Shown piece after piece: positions 54,240-64,000 of a DNA stretch of 64,000 bases. Made by a program: the position numbers and the translations under genes. Each line of letters opens with the position of its first letter. Position 1 is the stretch's first letter. The notes beneath the pieces are model-generated. The model saw only the letters and a list, made by a program, of their open reading frames with translations. It was not told the DNA's origin and ran no database searches. The stretch lies in the NCBI GenBank assembly GCA_022747635.1, contig JAKTNV010000005.1:84502469-84566468 (forward strand), read 5' to 3'. Source of the stretch: Hetaerina americana (Eukaryota; Arthropoda; Insecta; Odonata; Calopterygidae).

Positions 54240-55480
54240 ATTTAATACTTCAAATATGACGCTGAAGAGAGTAGCTTAAGTCCAGACTTACCCGACGGCG
54301 AGATGAGGGGTGGATTGAGGGAATTAAAATCCAATAAGGCCGTGGGGGTAGACAACATTCCCACGGAACTACTCAAAGGTTTAGGAAAAGGTAGGGGGAA
54401 GAGTTGGATGATTCGGAGCATTTATGTGAGAGTAATTTGGCCGGAAGGCTTCGTCAAATCAGTTCAGATCCTATTCTCCTAAAGAAAGGAAAAGGCAGCA
54501 ATATTTTAGACCTACGGACAGATAAGCTTTATTTAGCATGCAGCTAAAATGGTTTTTAGGATCATCAGTAAGAGGATGGTGAGTATGGCAAATGATTATT
54601 CAGGGGATGCTAAGTTTGGGTTCACAAAGGAAGAAGCACTTGTAATGCCATGTCAATAATGTGGTCACTTATGTACATGGAAAGGGCTCAAACAAATCTC
54701 AAGGCAGCTGGTTCCATTCAACAATAGTTCTGTTAAAAAAAGAGTATTTTTAATTATTTGTTTTTTGCGTTCTTACTTTTATTTTAAAACTGTGGTCGTT
54801 TTTTCCCTTGAAGTTTGGTTTTTCTATCTCTTAGGAGCATAGAATACACTCAGAATGAATTTGTCCGTTTCATAGATTTGGAGAAAGCTGTTTATAGATA
54901 TGATCGGGTGAAATTAATGAATGAATTTTTTTTAATGGGAGCAGTTCGTTGCAGGTGAAAAAGTTCACCCACGTATCTTTGAAGTATTCTGGATCAAAAT
55001 GGTCGAAGTAGGGAAATCAGGAGAAGAATTTCTATAAACAAAGAAACTTTCTCGAGAAGGAGGGAGTTGATGACAGGGATTTTAAATAAGGAGTTTAAGA
55101 AATGATTCGTCAAAACTTTGGTATGGGGCGTGGTTTTCTACGGCGCGGAAGCATGGTCATTGAGGCAGAATGATAGGCGTAGATTGCAGACTTTCGAAGT
55201 AGGGATGTGGAGAAGATGAAGTGGACAGAAATGAAAACAAAAGGGGAAATTCTGGGTATAGTGGGTGAGGACAGGGGATTGTTGGGAGAAATCAAAATGA
55301 AAAAGGAAAGATGGGTTTTCGGCATTTTCATTGACGATGGGATAGAGGAGAGAGCGTGGGCAAACGAGGAAGGGGGAGGAATGAGACTGGCACGTTGGAT
55401 GTTGAACAATGGAGAAAGGAAGTATACGGAACTAAAGAGGGATTTCCTGTAATGAACGCAATCAGCTTGTGTTTTTTTGG
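54240..55480 (+). mobile_element. LINE-D, longest copy, interrupted
   Basis: Plus strand: 'LRELKSNKAVGVDNIPTELL' (54318-54377), the RT thumb/fingers block typical of RTE-like and related LINEs, a decayed 'KLYLACS' and 'VFRIISKRM' region, an insertion of repeat J (54677-54833), then 'FIDLEKAVYRYDRVKL' (54866-54915; FADFEKAYD box), 'RRELMTGILNKEFKK' (55050-55100), 'TLVWGVVFYGAEAWSLRQND' (55114-55172), 'FEVGMWRR', 'EILGIVGEDRGLLGEIKMKK', 'ERWVFGIFIDDG', 'GMRLARWMLNNGERKYTELK' (to 55440). Deletions and frameshifts throughout. Confidence 0.85.
54677..54833 (+). repeat. Repeat J, copy 2, nested in LINE-D
   Basis: Same order of blocks as copy 1 (GGCAGCTGGTTCCATTCAAC; GAGTATTTTTAATTATTTG; TTTCCCTTGAAGTTTGG; TTTTCTATCTCTTA). 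It separates two coding blocks of LINE-D that are otherwise collinear, so it went in after LINE-D. Confidence 0.72.
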
Positions 55481-57040
55481 TCAGAAATGGCAGGTAAATA
55501 CATTTCCGTACAATTGTATAGGCATTGCCCATCTAAAACGTACCTTAACCCGTAGAATATTCATAATCATAATTATCTTCTCTTATTAACTCTACATCGG
55601 TATGTACTTTAAAAGCATCTGTGAACTTGTGAAGGAATTAGAGAAGAGCAGTGAGTGGAATTATATACAATAAGTTACAGTATGTCACGGTTTAAACGCA
55701 ACGGCCAACGTTACCTTCATTCCCTTACGTCGTGTTGAACCATGTTTGGCGTCGTGTTTCAAATTTTCGGACTCGTATTTGTCCGATCCCCGCAGTTCGT
55801 ACGTACATCTCGATCCAAACTTCAGTTTCAGAAGGAAACCTTTGCCGTTCGCTTGAAAAAATCCCATAAATCAAACCCGGCGCAGAAAACAGATGAATCA
55901 TATATGTCATCCGGACTACAGTATCTTTCAGTGTTTTCTTAATTTTTTAAACAGTTTTTATTGGTTTCTCCAAGCGCACTCAAATGTTTTGAACCAATTG
56001 TAAGACTGCATGGTAATTCAATACTGGAGAATACCGCTCGATTTTTCTTCATGGCTTGCCAGGTGACAATCCTATAACCAATATTGATTTTTTTGTGTCA
56101 TCATCGGGGGTTGGCCATAGGATTTTCACCTTATAATCTCACAGCCAATAGTTTATGGCCTCTTAATTTTTATTTGGGGTTTTTAAAATCGGCAGAAATT
56201 GGAGCCTTTGAACATATCATGAATCGATTTATCAAAATTTATATCAAAATAATAAACTGATGATGAATTTAATTTCAGACAACATGATAGTAAGGACATA
56301 AATATCTTTTTATCATAGAAATCACAGCTTGGGAAGATGCGGAGCTTGGAAGCACCTGGGAAGTGTCGTTGATGAAAGCGGAAAAAATTATGAATGAATA
56401 AGAGATCGTAGAAAGGGAAAAGAACCACCCTTTCCTGAAAATTGTCAGATGCTCATTATGGAGCAAGTACTATGTCCCTCGAAGAACAGTAAGAACTTCA
56501 TAGGCTCTACTCCTTTAAGGCACTCCACCTACTTAAAGGTAGATTTTGGACGGTCACTCATGGCTATTATACGAGCATTCTGCATATCGCGATGACTTCC
56601 TTTTCCCTTCCCTTTTTAGTTCTTCTTAAGCTCAACCTGACTTCATGCTATCCAAAACGCTTACTCTCTCCCTCCATCTATACCCGCACAACCCTTCCTT
56701 CCATCGCGACCCTAAATAACCTTTTTGTTACACTTTCGGATTTCCCTCGACAACTTCCTCTCTTCGCCGTATATATTCAAAACGTCTTCGTTCACCTTTA
56801 TCTCTGTTCAATGTATTAAGTATAAATCCTTTATTCCCCAAATAATTACAGCTTTAAACTCAGAAAACTTTCTCGTTCTCTTCCTTCAAACACCGGATTT
56901 AAGGCTTAAGCAGAGCTACTTTTCATGGTAAACTTTTTGCCAAGCTTTTCATTGCATTTTAATTTGATGCACCTGTCACAACTCTCGTCTTCTTTTAACT
57001 GATTCTTTCGTCATAACAATTCTGTACACCTATGTTAACT
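55481..57040. other. Unrecognised region
   Basis: AT-rich with no named element. Short frames (for example 55742-55942 +, 56592-56819 +) have no motif. Confidence 0.35.
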
Positions 57041-57345
57041 TATACTGCAGAAATATTGGTAATGGAGAGGATATATAGCGAGAATATAATCAGGAGAAAA
57101 ACAAACTTCTGATATGCACCATTGGCTCCGATGGCCGTGAAAAGAAGGATAAGTGGAGAAATGAAATGATGGGGGATGAAGTTGAAGAATAGCCACTTCA
57201 GAACAAGATAAGAGGTGTGAGGGATTGGATTGTATGAGGATGTGAAGAGAAAGTCAGAGATGAGTGAATAGCCGTTGGGATGCACTAAATATGGAGTCGG
57301 AGGCAGACGTACAATAGGCGGGTGGAAACAAAGAGCGGAGGAGGG

Positions 57346-57368
57346 TGTAGATAGATAGATAGATAGAC

Positions 57369-57410
<42 letters not shown>

Positions 57411-57412
57411 TG
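57346..57412. repeat. (GATA)n microsatellite
   Basis: About 16 GATA units with one GACA variant (57366). A frame through it spells serine/isoleucine/tyrosine repeats, an artefact. Confidence 0.97.
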
Positions 57413-57529
57413 GTCTTTATTTGGGCGAAATTGAGACCAAATGGTCCCTTCTTCCATTTAACCCATAATGTGTACAGGGAGGAAGACTGGGAAAAGGGAA
57501 CGGAAAAAGAGATAGAGACAGATAATAAT

Positions 57530-57595
57530 AATAAACCTCTTTAACACTTCCTTTCTTCCCAGATGGGAAGAAAGGAAGTGTTAAAGAGGTTTATT
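57530..57595. repeat. Perfect 32-bp inverted repeat
   Basis: Arms 57530-57561 and 57564-57595 are exact complements with a 2-base centre (GA): ACCTCTTTAACACTTCC and its complement at the core. Lies between the GATA tract and a LINE-E tail. Confidence 0.96.
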
Positions 57596-57636
57596 TTCTC
57601 AGAAGATCCCTTCCATTTTGTAGATGATGATTCATA

Positions 57637-57966
57637 TTTCATCTACATCTACTGAAATCCACCTATGAAGTGTGTGGCAGGGTGTACAAGCACCAGGTGG
57701 GATGTGTAAGGGATAAGAGAGAGGAAGGATGTTTAAATGGCTAGAAAAAGGGAAAAAAACATTCACTAAAAACGCCGAAAAAACGTGCAAAACCAAATAC
57801 TTGCTGACAGCAAACTTATTACCAAAATAAGCGCGAATTTCACTGACTTTAAAAATTCTTTGGCATGCAAAAAAGGAGGTATTAAGAATAAACCAGAACC
57901 ACTTACACGATAGACCACAACCATTACCAAGGCAGGTCATGCAGAACTGGAAGGTTAGAAAGGGAA
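57637..57966 (-). mobile_element. LINE-E 3' tail, copy 3
   Basis: CATCTACATCTACTGAAATC, GTGTGTGGCAGGGTGTACAA, CACCAGGTGGGATGTGTAAG, AACGTGCAAAACC, TTCTTTGGCATGCAAAA, ACCATTACCAAGGCAGGTC. It matches 24183-24500 throughout. Its 5' edge meets the LINE-A piece at 57967. Confidence 0.78.
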
Positions 57967-58394
57967 AGTTCTGCTAGTGTATGGGATCCTCGTGAAGCTG
58001 GATTGATTGCCGAATTGGATCACGAGCAACGTATAGGAACTAGATTTATAAAACATTGTTTTGACAAACTGATTAGCGTATGAATATTAATGCAGGAGCT
58101 AGGCTGGGAATCACTCACGGATCGAAGGTTCAATTATAGATTAAACATCGCCCATAAATTGGAAAGACGTCTCTATAGCCAGGACGTTGAAAATGTATTA
58201 TTACCCCTATCGCACTACGTTAGGCAAGATCATGCCAGTAAAATTATAAAGAGTAAGTGTAGAACAGATAGATTTAAGATGCCATTTTTCCCACGAGCGA
58301 TAAGATATCAGAATAACGTTGTCCGACCGCGGCAGGGGGGAAAACATTCGAGTCAAAATTAGTCTGGTACGTATGCACCCTCTGCCACACCTTT
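57967..58394 (+). mobile_element. LINE-A, RT C-terminal end to tail
   Basis: The cleanest LINE-A C-terminus: 'VWDPREAGLIAELDHEQR', 'GTRFIKHCFDKL', then 'MQELGWESLTDRRFNYRLN' (58090 on), 'HKLERRLYSQDVENVLLPL', 'HYVRQDHASKIIKSKCRTDR', 'FKMPFFPRAIRYQNNVVRPR' (to about 58345), and the tail to CACCCTCTGCCACACC. One stop in the first part. Confidence 0.85.
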
Positions 58395-59315
58395 TAACTA
58401 TTAACTATGTTAGTATCACCTATTCACCTATTTAGTATTAACTATTCTCCCTCTGCCTCACCTTTCAGTATATTAACTATTTTAGTATTTGTAGTACCCT
58501 TTCCCTTTCAGGACCTGACTACTGAAAGTTCTATTGATCCATGGGCATGCAACTTATGGTATCCATCCCTAAATATTTCTCGAAGTCTTAGTAAAAATCC
58601 TTCAAGAAATTAGTTCAAAAGACGAAAGATAAATCCATAGGTCCGAGATTATCACAAATTGGCAGAATGGTTCGGTGTAAATTCCAAATTTTAGGGATTA
58701 ATTCTGACCCTTCCACCATTTTCAGGTGCATGCCAACAATATTTCGACAGTCCCGTCCTACGTCGTTCGCTCGGGAATCGCTTAATTTGTTAAATGGACC
58801 CACATTTCAACAAATGACACTCTTGCAAAGCGTGCATCCTCGAAGGAATGCCTACCAAATATCTATTAATTCAGCGAGCAAAGAATTCACTCAAATCACT
58901 TAAAACACCAATGCGCAAATGAATTACCATAAATGGACACCGACCCTTTACTTGGGAGTCTTGGGAGTTACCACACGAAAGTGGTGTTTTGAAAGTGGAG
59001 TATCATCAAGAGTGGGAAGTTTTCGTCGATCCTGCGGACGGCAAACCCTTAAAGACAAGCTAACTAACATCTCTGCGACTTCAAGATGGAAGTGGGTAAA
59101 GAACCCCCGCAAACCGTCCCACGCTGGCTCGATGCATTTCCCAAATTACGTTACCACTTCTTCCCTGCTGGATTTGTCGGATCGAAATATTTTTAAAGGA
59201 ATCTCCACGCTTCTTTCACTGCTGAATCCCTTTCTTCATCTGACCACTCACTTTGCTCATATCTGTTTATATCTATATCCTTACATAAATTTTTCCGTTG
59301 CTTGAATTTTGTTGG
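58395..59315. other. Unrecognised region
   Basis: A repeated TTAACTATT/TTAGTATT motif at 58398-58490. A 128-codon plus frame at 58919-59305 has no recognisable domain and I do not call it a gene. Confidence 0.3.
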
Positions 59316-59322
59316 TATTTTC

Positions 59323-59555
59323 CTAGGTTTTAACCACTGCCTTTGTTTTCTGAGAGTTTTTTTTTCTAGGTTTTAACTACTGATTTCGTTTTCTGTTAGT
59401 ATTTTTCCAGTTTTTAACCATTGCTTCCGCTTTTTATTAGTGTTTTTCTAGTTTTTAACGACTGCTTTCCCTTTCTGTGAGTTTTTAAAATAGTTTTTAA
59501 CCACTGCTTTTGTTTTCTGTTAGTGTTTTTCTAGTTTTTAATTCCTGCTATTCTT
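59323..59555. repeat. Minisatellite, period about 42 bp, about 5.5 copies
   Basis: CTAGGTTTTAACCACTGC recurs, with variation, at 59323, 59366, 59407, 59448, 59490 and 59531. Each unit then has a TTCGTTTTCTGTTAGTGT-type middle and a TTTTT run. Spacing 41-43 bp. Units differ by about 10-20 percent, so the array is not young. Confidence 0.88.
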
Positions 59556-60405
59556 TTTACTTCCTTGGATTGGATTGGAATATTTCTCTTGGAGCAAAAG
59601 AGTGCTTTCACTCATTCATTTCCGCGTCAATCACCATATTTGAATATCTCCCTCCCAAATACGCTTGTCATCTGGCCTCAAAGACCAAGTTCCACCTACT
59701 TTCCTCGGTCATTAAAAACTGTGCCCTATAATACAGTTTTCTCTAATCTTCAATTCGCCGCTTAAATTAAGGGTCTTTGTCAAGATCTCCTTGCAAAATC
59801 TTCATCAAAAGAATGATTCACGGAAATTATTTCTTTTAATGCGATAATTAGCTCTTTTCTGTCTATGAAAAAAATATTTTTTTCGGGGTCAAATTGTGGC
59901 AATTTAGTGAAATTAGATATTCAGGGCAAGACCGAGGCTGAAACTTTATATTTTTAAAATTCATGAGTTTATAGTCAGTCATGAGTTAGATAATAAACAT
60001 ATTCTAACGAAAAACAAGCGGAACTAATTAGAGCTTTAACTACTTAGTTGGAGGAAAAGGCTTCACGGGCCTTCAACCATTGGGTTGTGGGTGGTGAGTC
60101 GACATCACCTGCATTCACGTCTCAAGCCTAATAAGTGTATTGTTATTAGTGTCATTATGCTATCACTCGTATTTTTTTTTACTAATGCAATCAACGCAAA
60201 CTTCCAAATCCCACCCCTTGTATCAGTAAAAACAAGTGTTCCCATGGCGGCGATCGTGGCAACGTGTCAACAAGGTTTGCAACTGCAATTGCACACTTGC
60301 TGTTGAGACCAGCTCATACGCAAAACGTCTCTCGATCATAGTACGACATTACGTACAAGAAAATACAATTGCACATTTCCTTTACCAAACACCATTTTTT
60401 TACAT
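59556..60405. other. Unrecognised spacer
   Basis: AT-rich; no named element or convincing frame. Confidence 0.35.
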
Positions 60406-60409
60406 AGTA

Positions 60410-60728
60410 TCCTACAAGCCACCGCTGGGGTGTGCGGCAGAGAGTGATCACACACTAGACTACTTTTGGCCCAAAATACGTACTTTCCCCTCTTAGAGCG
60501 GTCCGAGAACGTTATTATGTGATCCCTTGCAGTTCTGGCAAAAATAACATCTTAAATCTATCTGTTCTACACTTAATCTCTCAAATTATAGTTAAATAAT
60601 CCCCCTAACGTGGTGCGATGAGGGCAATAATACATTTTCAGCATCATTGATAAAGAGGCATCCTTCCGGTTTATGCAAGAGATCTAATCTGTAATTTAAC
60701 CTTCACTCCGTGAGTGATTCCCTTGCAA
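60410..60728 (-). mobile_element. LINE-A, RT C-terminal end to tail (minus)
   Basis: Tail at the left: TACAAGCCACCGCTGGGGTG, TGCGGCAGAGAGTG, then the reverse complement of the 'TDRFKM', 'ALIIAPR', 'NDAENVLLP' and 'LHKPEGCLF' coding pieces up to about 60728. A 5'-truncated LINE-A copy with substitutions. Confidence 0.75.
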
Positions 60729-60729
60729 C

Positions 60730-61130
60730 AAATCCACATCAATCAACAGAGTATAATTAATTCAACCTGCTTCTTAATTTAATTTGTGTACTTCTGTATA
60801 TGTCTCAAACATTTGATCGTTGTGGCAAGAGGATGAAAGCGTCGATTGGAAACTTTTGAAATATTTGATTGGAGAGGGATGAAAAAACTGAAATAGACCG
60901 AACTAAAATTGACGAATAAGTTCTATGCATAGGAGAGAAAGAAAGAGGGCAATTGGGAGAATTCCGGACGGCTCACGACATGTGAGATAATCTTGAGAGG
61001 TATAAGTGTCCGAATCTAAGTACCTAAATCTGAAAACAGGAGAGGAGAAGAGAATAGTTGGAATGAATGGAGATATGAAGTACGGAGTTGTATTGTGCGA
61101 TTTTAAGGTATTCATTGATGGATCTAAATC
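60730..61130. other. Unrecognised spacer
   Basis: Purine-rich 60820-61080 on the plus strand, perhaps further degraded LINE-D sequence, but no coding block is clear. Confidence 0.3.
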
Positions 61131-61134
61131 TTTG

Positions 61135-61500
61135 TGATTTCTACCAAAAATCCTCTCTCCTCCACCACCATATATGCGAGCACCTCCTCATATGTTTTCC
61201 TTTCTGTCCACTTCACATTTTTCATCCTTCTCCACACCCACATTTCAAAAACCTCCAATCAAGCTACGACTACTACCGTATCTCAATGACCATGTTTCCG
61301 AACCGTGCAAAACCACATTTCATACCAAGCTTCTCGCTATAATTTTCTTAATATCGTCGCTCAACGTCCATGTTATCAATTTCCTCCTCCTTGTAAGACC
61401 TTATTCGCCTGAAGTAAGCCTTATATCCCCGCTACTTTCACTAGCTTGGTCCAAAACACCTCCTAAATAGCTGAACTGTTTTATGCGCACTAACTTTTGC
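61135..61500 (-). mobile_element. LINE-D fragment (minus)
   Basis: Minus strand: decayed RT C-terminal pieces, including 'GVLDQAS' (about 61460), 'LLTWTLSDDIKKIIARSLV' (61380-61325, approximate), 'GFEMWVWRRMKNVKWTERKT' (61255-61200). It aligns to 43700-43900 and 46900-47010. Confidence 0.7.
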
Positions 61501-61520
61501 TCTACTTTGCTCTAATAAAT

Positions 61521-61797
61521 AAACCATTAGCACAGTAATCAGCCCAATTGTCAGTTTGGTAGGTGATGGTAGAGTTCACCCAGTACTAAGCCCTATACGG
61601 CGTGTGAAAATTCACACATCAGGGTAGGGGGGCCAGTTCCTTTCCCTGTGCATGTTATGGTTTCCCAGGAAGGTCTGGCACCCGAAAAATCACATAGCTT
61701 GGGTGGAGCTGCAGGTGCTCAGAGAGGCTTGCCTGGGAATCAAACCCGGGACCCTCCGGTCAGTAGTCCTACGCTCTACACCCTGGACTACCGTGAA
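61521..61797 (-). mobile_element. tRNA-derived SINE, copy 4 (minus)
   Basis: Left: 3' end AGCACAGTAATCAGCCC, TTGGTAGGTGATGGTAGAG; middle TTCCTTTCCCTGTGC, TTTCCCAGGAAGGTCTGG; right: the tRNA-like head with reversed B box in GGGAATCAAACCCGGGACCC (61735) and reversed A box in ACCCTGGACTACC. Closest to copy 2. Confidence 0.86.
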
Positions 61798-61859
61798 CTA
61801 ACTCTAACAAATAAGAATAAAAATATGCTGTTCAATTTTTAATAATAATATCGGTATCA

Positions 61860-63450
61860 CAATGTAGTACCAATTATCCTGGAAGACACCATTTATCTTC
61901 CGTTGACTTAATGTAAGGCAATTTTAAGTGCAACATGTGGAAGCCAATGAATTCATTCATCCACATTCAATCCCTTTTCCAGTCGAAAATAGCAAACTCG
62001 TGTTAGTTAAGGCGAGTGTCGTATAGGCATCTCTCTCCATCTCTCTCTTCACGTTTCCTTCTCTGTTTTGATAGCAGTGATACTATTGGATATGTTCTAT
62101 CTAGTTTCTAACCAGTCACGTATTCGTCCAGGTCTGTCCTTTAATTCAACTTCAAAAAAACTACGGCGCGAAGCCAAAAGACCGCGAGCATCCGAGTTAA
62201 ATGAAAATAATACATTTCGAATACATTTCTAATTAATATTTCGAAACCTAACAGTTCGCCTGCCTCACTTTCTTTTGTCTTCGATCATTTCCATTGTGAT
62301 GCGGTTATTTTCAACCCTCGGAAATCTCCGCAGTATAATTAATTTTCACACGCTGCGTATATTCGCACAACGTACCCCACATCGCACAGTATCCAACGGT
62401 TTATGTTTATTTTTTTCCTTTCCCAAAGTGGAACATAAGGCTCTGGGAAATTTTACGACACCTGCTCTCTCCCGGATTTCTATTTTAACAACAAAACACT
62501 ATTTGTTCGACTTTAATTAATGTGTGGGAAAACAGGAGGAGTAGTAGTATACACATATTGAGAGAATTTTCGGTGAATCCAAAGAGCAAATTTCATCAGT
62601 TTGACTTTTGTATTTTTTTTGTCCCCGGTGTTTGTGGGAAAAAATGCACCACAAATTTCCGATAGACTCATTCACTACCACCGTCGTCAATTCTGAGGGA
62701 TCCGAAAATTATTTCTGAAATAATGAAACAAAGGGGTTAACCGCAAAATAAACTTTTCGAACGATAAATCAAAAGGAGTTTAAAAAAAAATAATGCATCT
62801 CTTGTTTTCAAAATCCATCATCCATGGAATCTCCATTGTTATAATTCTTCCAATGACTAATAAACTATGCGCGTTTTAGTCAGCGTCACTCCCTTGCCAC
62901 CACTCTCCCACTCTTACGACTACCATGCTCCATATTTCAGTATTTATAACCTGCATAAAAGGGCACCTTGTTGACCTCGAAATTGGGCAGTGGGCCTTTA
63001 GGGCCAGGGAATGTTTAATCAAGTGGACGTTCCAGTGTCGAAGTTTGGTGGAAATTCCGGCTTTCGACGATGGATTTCACGTTTGATGGCGCGGCATTCG
63101 GCTCTGAATTATTACGATGGGAAGGAATCATTAATTGTATGAATTAGTCAACGTCAGTTGATCACGCATTTCAGCCCGCCAGTTGACGAATAGGTTCGCA
63201 AATTGTTTCGATAGGGAAGTGAAACTTCTCTGCGCCTTGTCAATATTCTTTAACACTCAAAACAATTTCCGTCGGTGCTTTTCGCTCATAGATGAAACCT
63301 TAAGTTTGTTTATTTGGTTTTTCAAAGCTTTTCGTGAGAAATCTCTTAAATTTCAACGAGAATACGTTAATACTTCAATTCATTCACTTGTCACGTCTCT
63401 CTCCAACACTCCTCTAATTAATCCTAATTTTCTGTTGGCTTGAACAAATA
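61860..63450. other. AT-rich region, nothing recognised
   Basis: No named element. Frames at 62275-62520 and 63183-63443 (81 and 86 codons, +) carry no motif. Confidence 0.38.
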
Positions 63451-63451
63451 C

Positions 63452-64000
63452 AAGGTTTGGTATAAAAATTATCGGTAACAATTTTTTTCTGACGTGCATT
63501 GCGTAAAAATTTGGATTCAGACCGTCGGTTTTAGTGTGCGCATGATCGCAGATCGTATTGGCATTGATAACATGACATTGCACATACCATTATCGATGAA
63601 AATTTAGCGATGCGACAGATCTGCACTAAACTAGTCCTCCAGAAGGTCTTGACTGACGACCAGAATCGGCAAGAAAAAAAAAGAAAAACGGCATCGCGAC
63701 GATTCCCCAACCCCCTTTCAGTCTCAACTTGGGACCAGCTGACTATTTCCCATTCCTAAAAGTGAAATTTTTCCTCAAAGGACATCACCATGGGACCCTC
63801 AAAGCCGTCAAAGAAGCTTGTACACTAACCCTTTAAGGACCTTCCGGAATCCGCCTACCAAGGAGCCTTCGAGTCGTGGAAAAGGCGCTGGCAAAAGTGT
63901 GTAAAAGGGATGTAATTTGAAGAATTTTGAGGTATTTTAGCCATATCTGAAATTAATCTATTTTTCCGAAAAGTCTCCCGAAACATATAATTCAAACCCT
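63452..64000 (+). mobile_element. internally deleted mariner (about 0.55 kb)
   Basis: Left end AGGTTTGGTATAAAAATTAT and right end (complement) AGGGTTTGAATTATATGTTT look like decayed terminal inverted repeats (shared GTTTG, TATA, TCGG blocks). The right end coincides with the window edge, so the exact end and target duplication cannot be confirmed. It is under half of a full mariner. Confidence 0.7.
63542..63915 (+). pseudogene. mariner transposase relic, middle deleted
   Basis: First part: 'MIADRIGIDNMTLHTIIDEN', 'LAMRQICTKLVLQKVLTDDQ', the end of the DNA-binding domain and linker. After an A-rich junction (63670-63685) comes the end of the catalytic domain in shifting frames: 'LGPADYFPFLKVKFFLKGHH' (63730-63790, holding the third aspartate region) and 'AFESWKRRWQKCVKGM' (63870-63915). 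The first two catalytic aspartates are deleted. Confidence 0.75.

Noticed and set aside
57050..57310. Possible LINE-D coding sequence (purine-rich plus strand)
   Set aside because: No conserved block could be read in any frame.
58919..59305. 128-codon plus-strand frame as a gene
   Set aside because: No recognisable domain, no related copy, and no splice or promoter context that I can support.
59323..59555. CRISPR-like array
   Set aside because: Units are contiguous and degenerate with no unique spacers, and the genome is eukaryotic. It is a minisatellite.

Overview
This is a eukaryotic, almost certainly animal and probably arthropod, stretch of intergenic or intronic DNA built largely from transposable-element wreckage. 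The reasons are mariner (DD34D) transposons of the types common in insects and other arthropods, CR1-like and other non-LTR retrotransposon (LINE) fragments, tRNA-derived SINEs, long (TA)n arrays and AT-rich filler. Apart from one mariner transposase no open reading frame looks like a functioning gene. I recognise no host gene exon, tRNA gene, rRNA or CRISPR array. I cannot name the species.

Layout. 1-2617: end of one mariner copy and, 1.1 kb on, a full-length mariner with an intact 353-residue transposase. 2.6-13 kb: scattered LINE 3' ends, two tRNA-SINEs, a truncated SINE beside a (TA)n tract and a mariner N-terminal relic. 13.1-13.65 kb: a perfect 117-bp inverted repeat between (TA)n arrays. 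14.5-15.8 kb: two LINE fragments joined head to head. 16-24 kb: mostly unrecognised sequence with one mariner relic and a CpG-rich patch at 20.7-21.2 kb. 24-28 kb: LINE tails and a 1.2-kb mariner that keeps perfect terminal repeats but has an internal duplication and deletion. 28-29 kb: CpG-rich patch. 29-37 kb: SINEs, LINE fragments and a second hairpin unit between (TA)n arrays. 37-43 kb: AT-rich, nearly empty. 43-47.6 kb: LINE-D fragments, two mariner relics and a fold-back repeat. 48.7-49.8 kb, 53.0-53.6 kb and 57.6-58.4 kb: more head-to-head LINE pairs. 54.2-55.5 kb: the longest LINE-D copy, split by another repeat. 59.3 kb: a minisatellite. 61.5 kb: a SINE. 63.45-64 kb: an internally deleted mariner.

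Family labels here are mine. LINE-A, -B and -C are CR1-like by their reverse-transcriptase C-termini (box 'RRAARFVK', box 'FPRxIRxxN'); LINE-D has an RTE-like C-terminus ('FEMWVWRRM', 'GRGRPR'); LINE-E is known only from its 3' tail. Tails of A, B, C and E share a terminal module: a TGCCACACACC-type box, a GGTGGCTTGCGGGGTA-type box and a short TGTAGATG repeat.

The two most interesting signals are structural. First, several pairs of 5'-truncated LINE fragments are joined 5' to 5' with both 3' tails outward, so the unit has inverted-repeat-like ends. Second, a short unit of about 117 bp with a hammerhead-like hairpin lies next to (TA)n arrays at two loci, and its stem differs in sequence while staying paired. 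Everything rests on reading the sequence by eye, so family names and edges are approximate.
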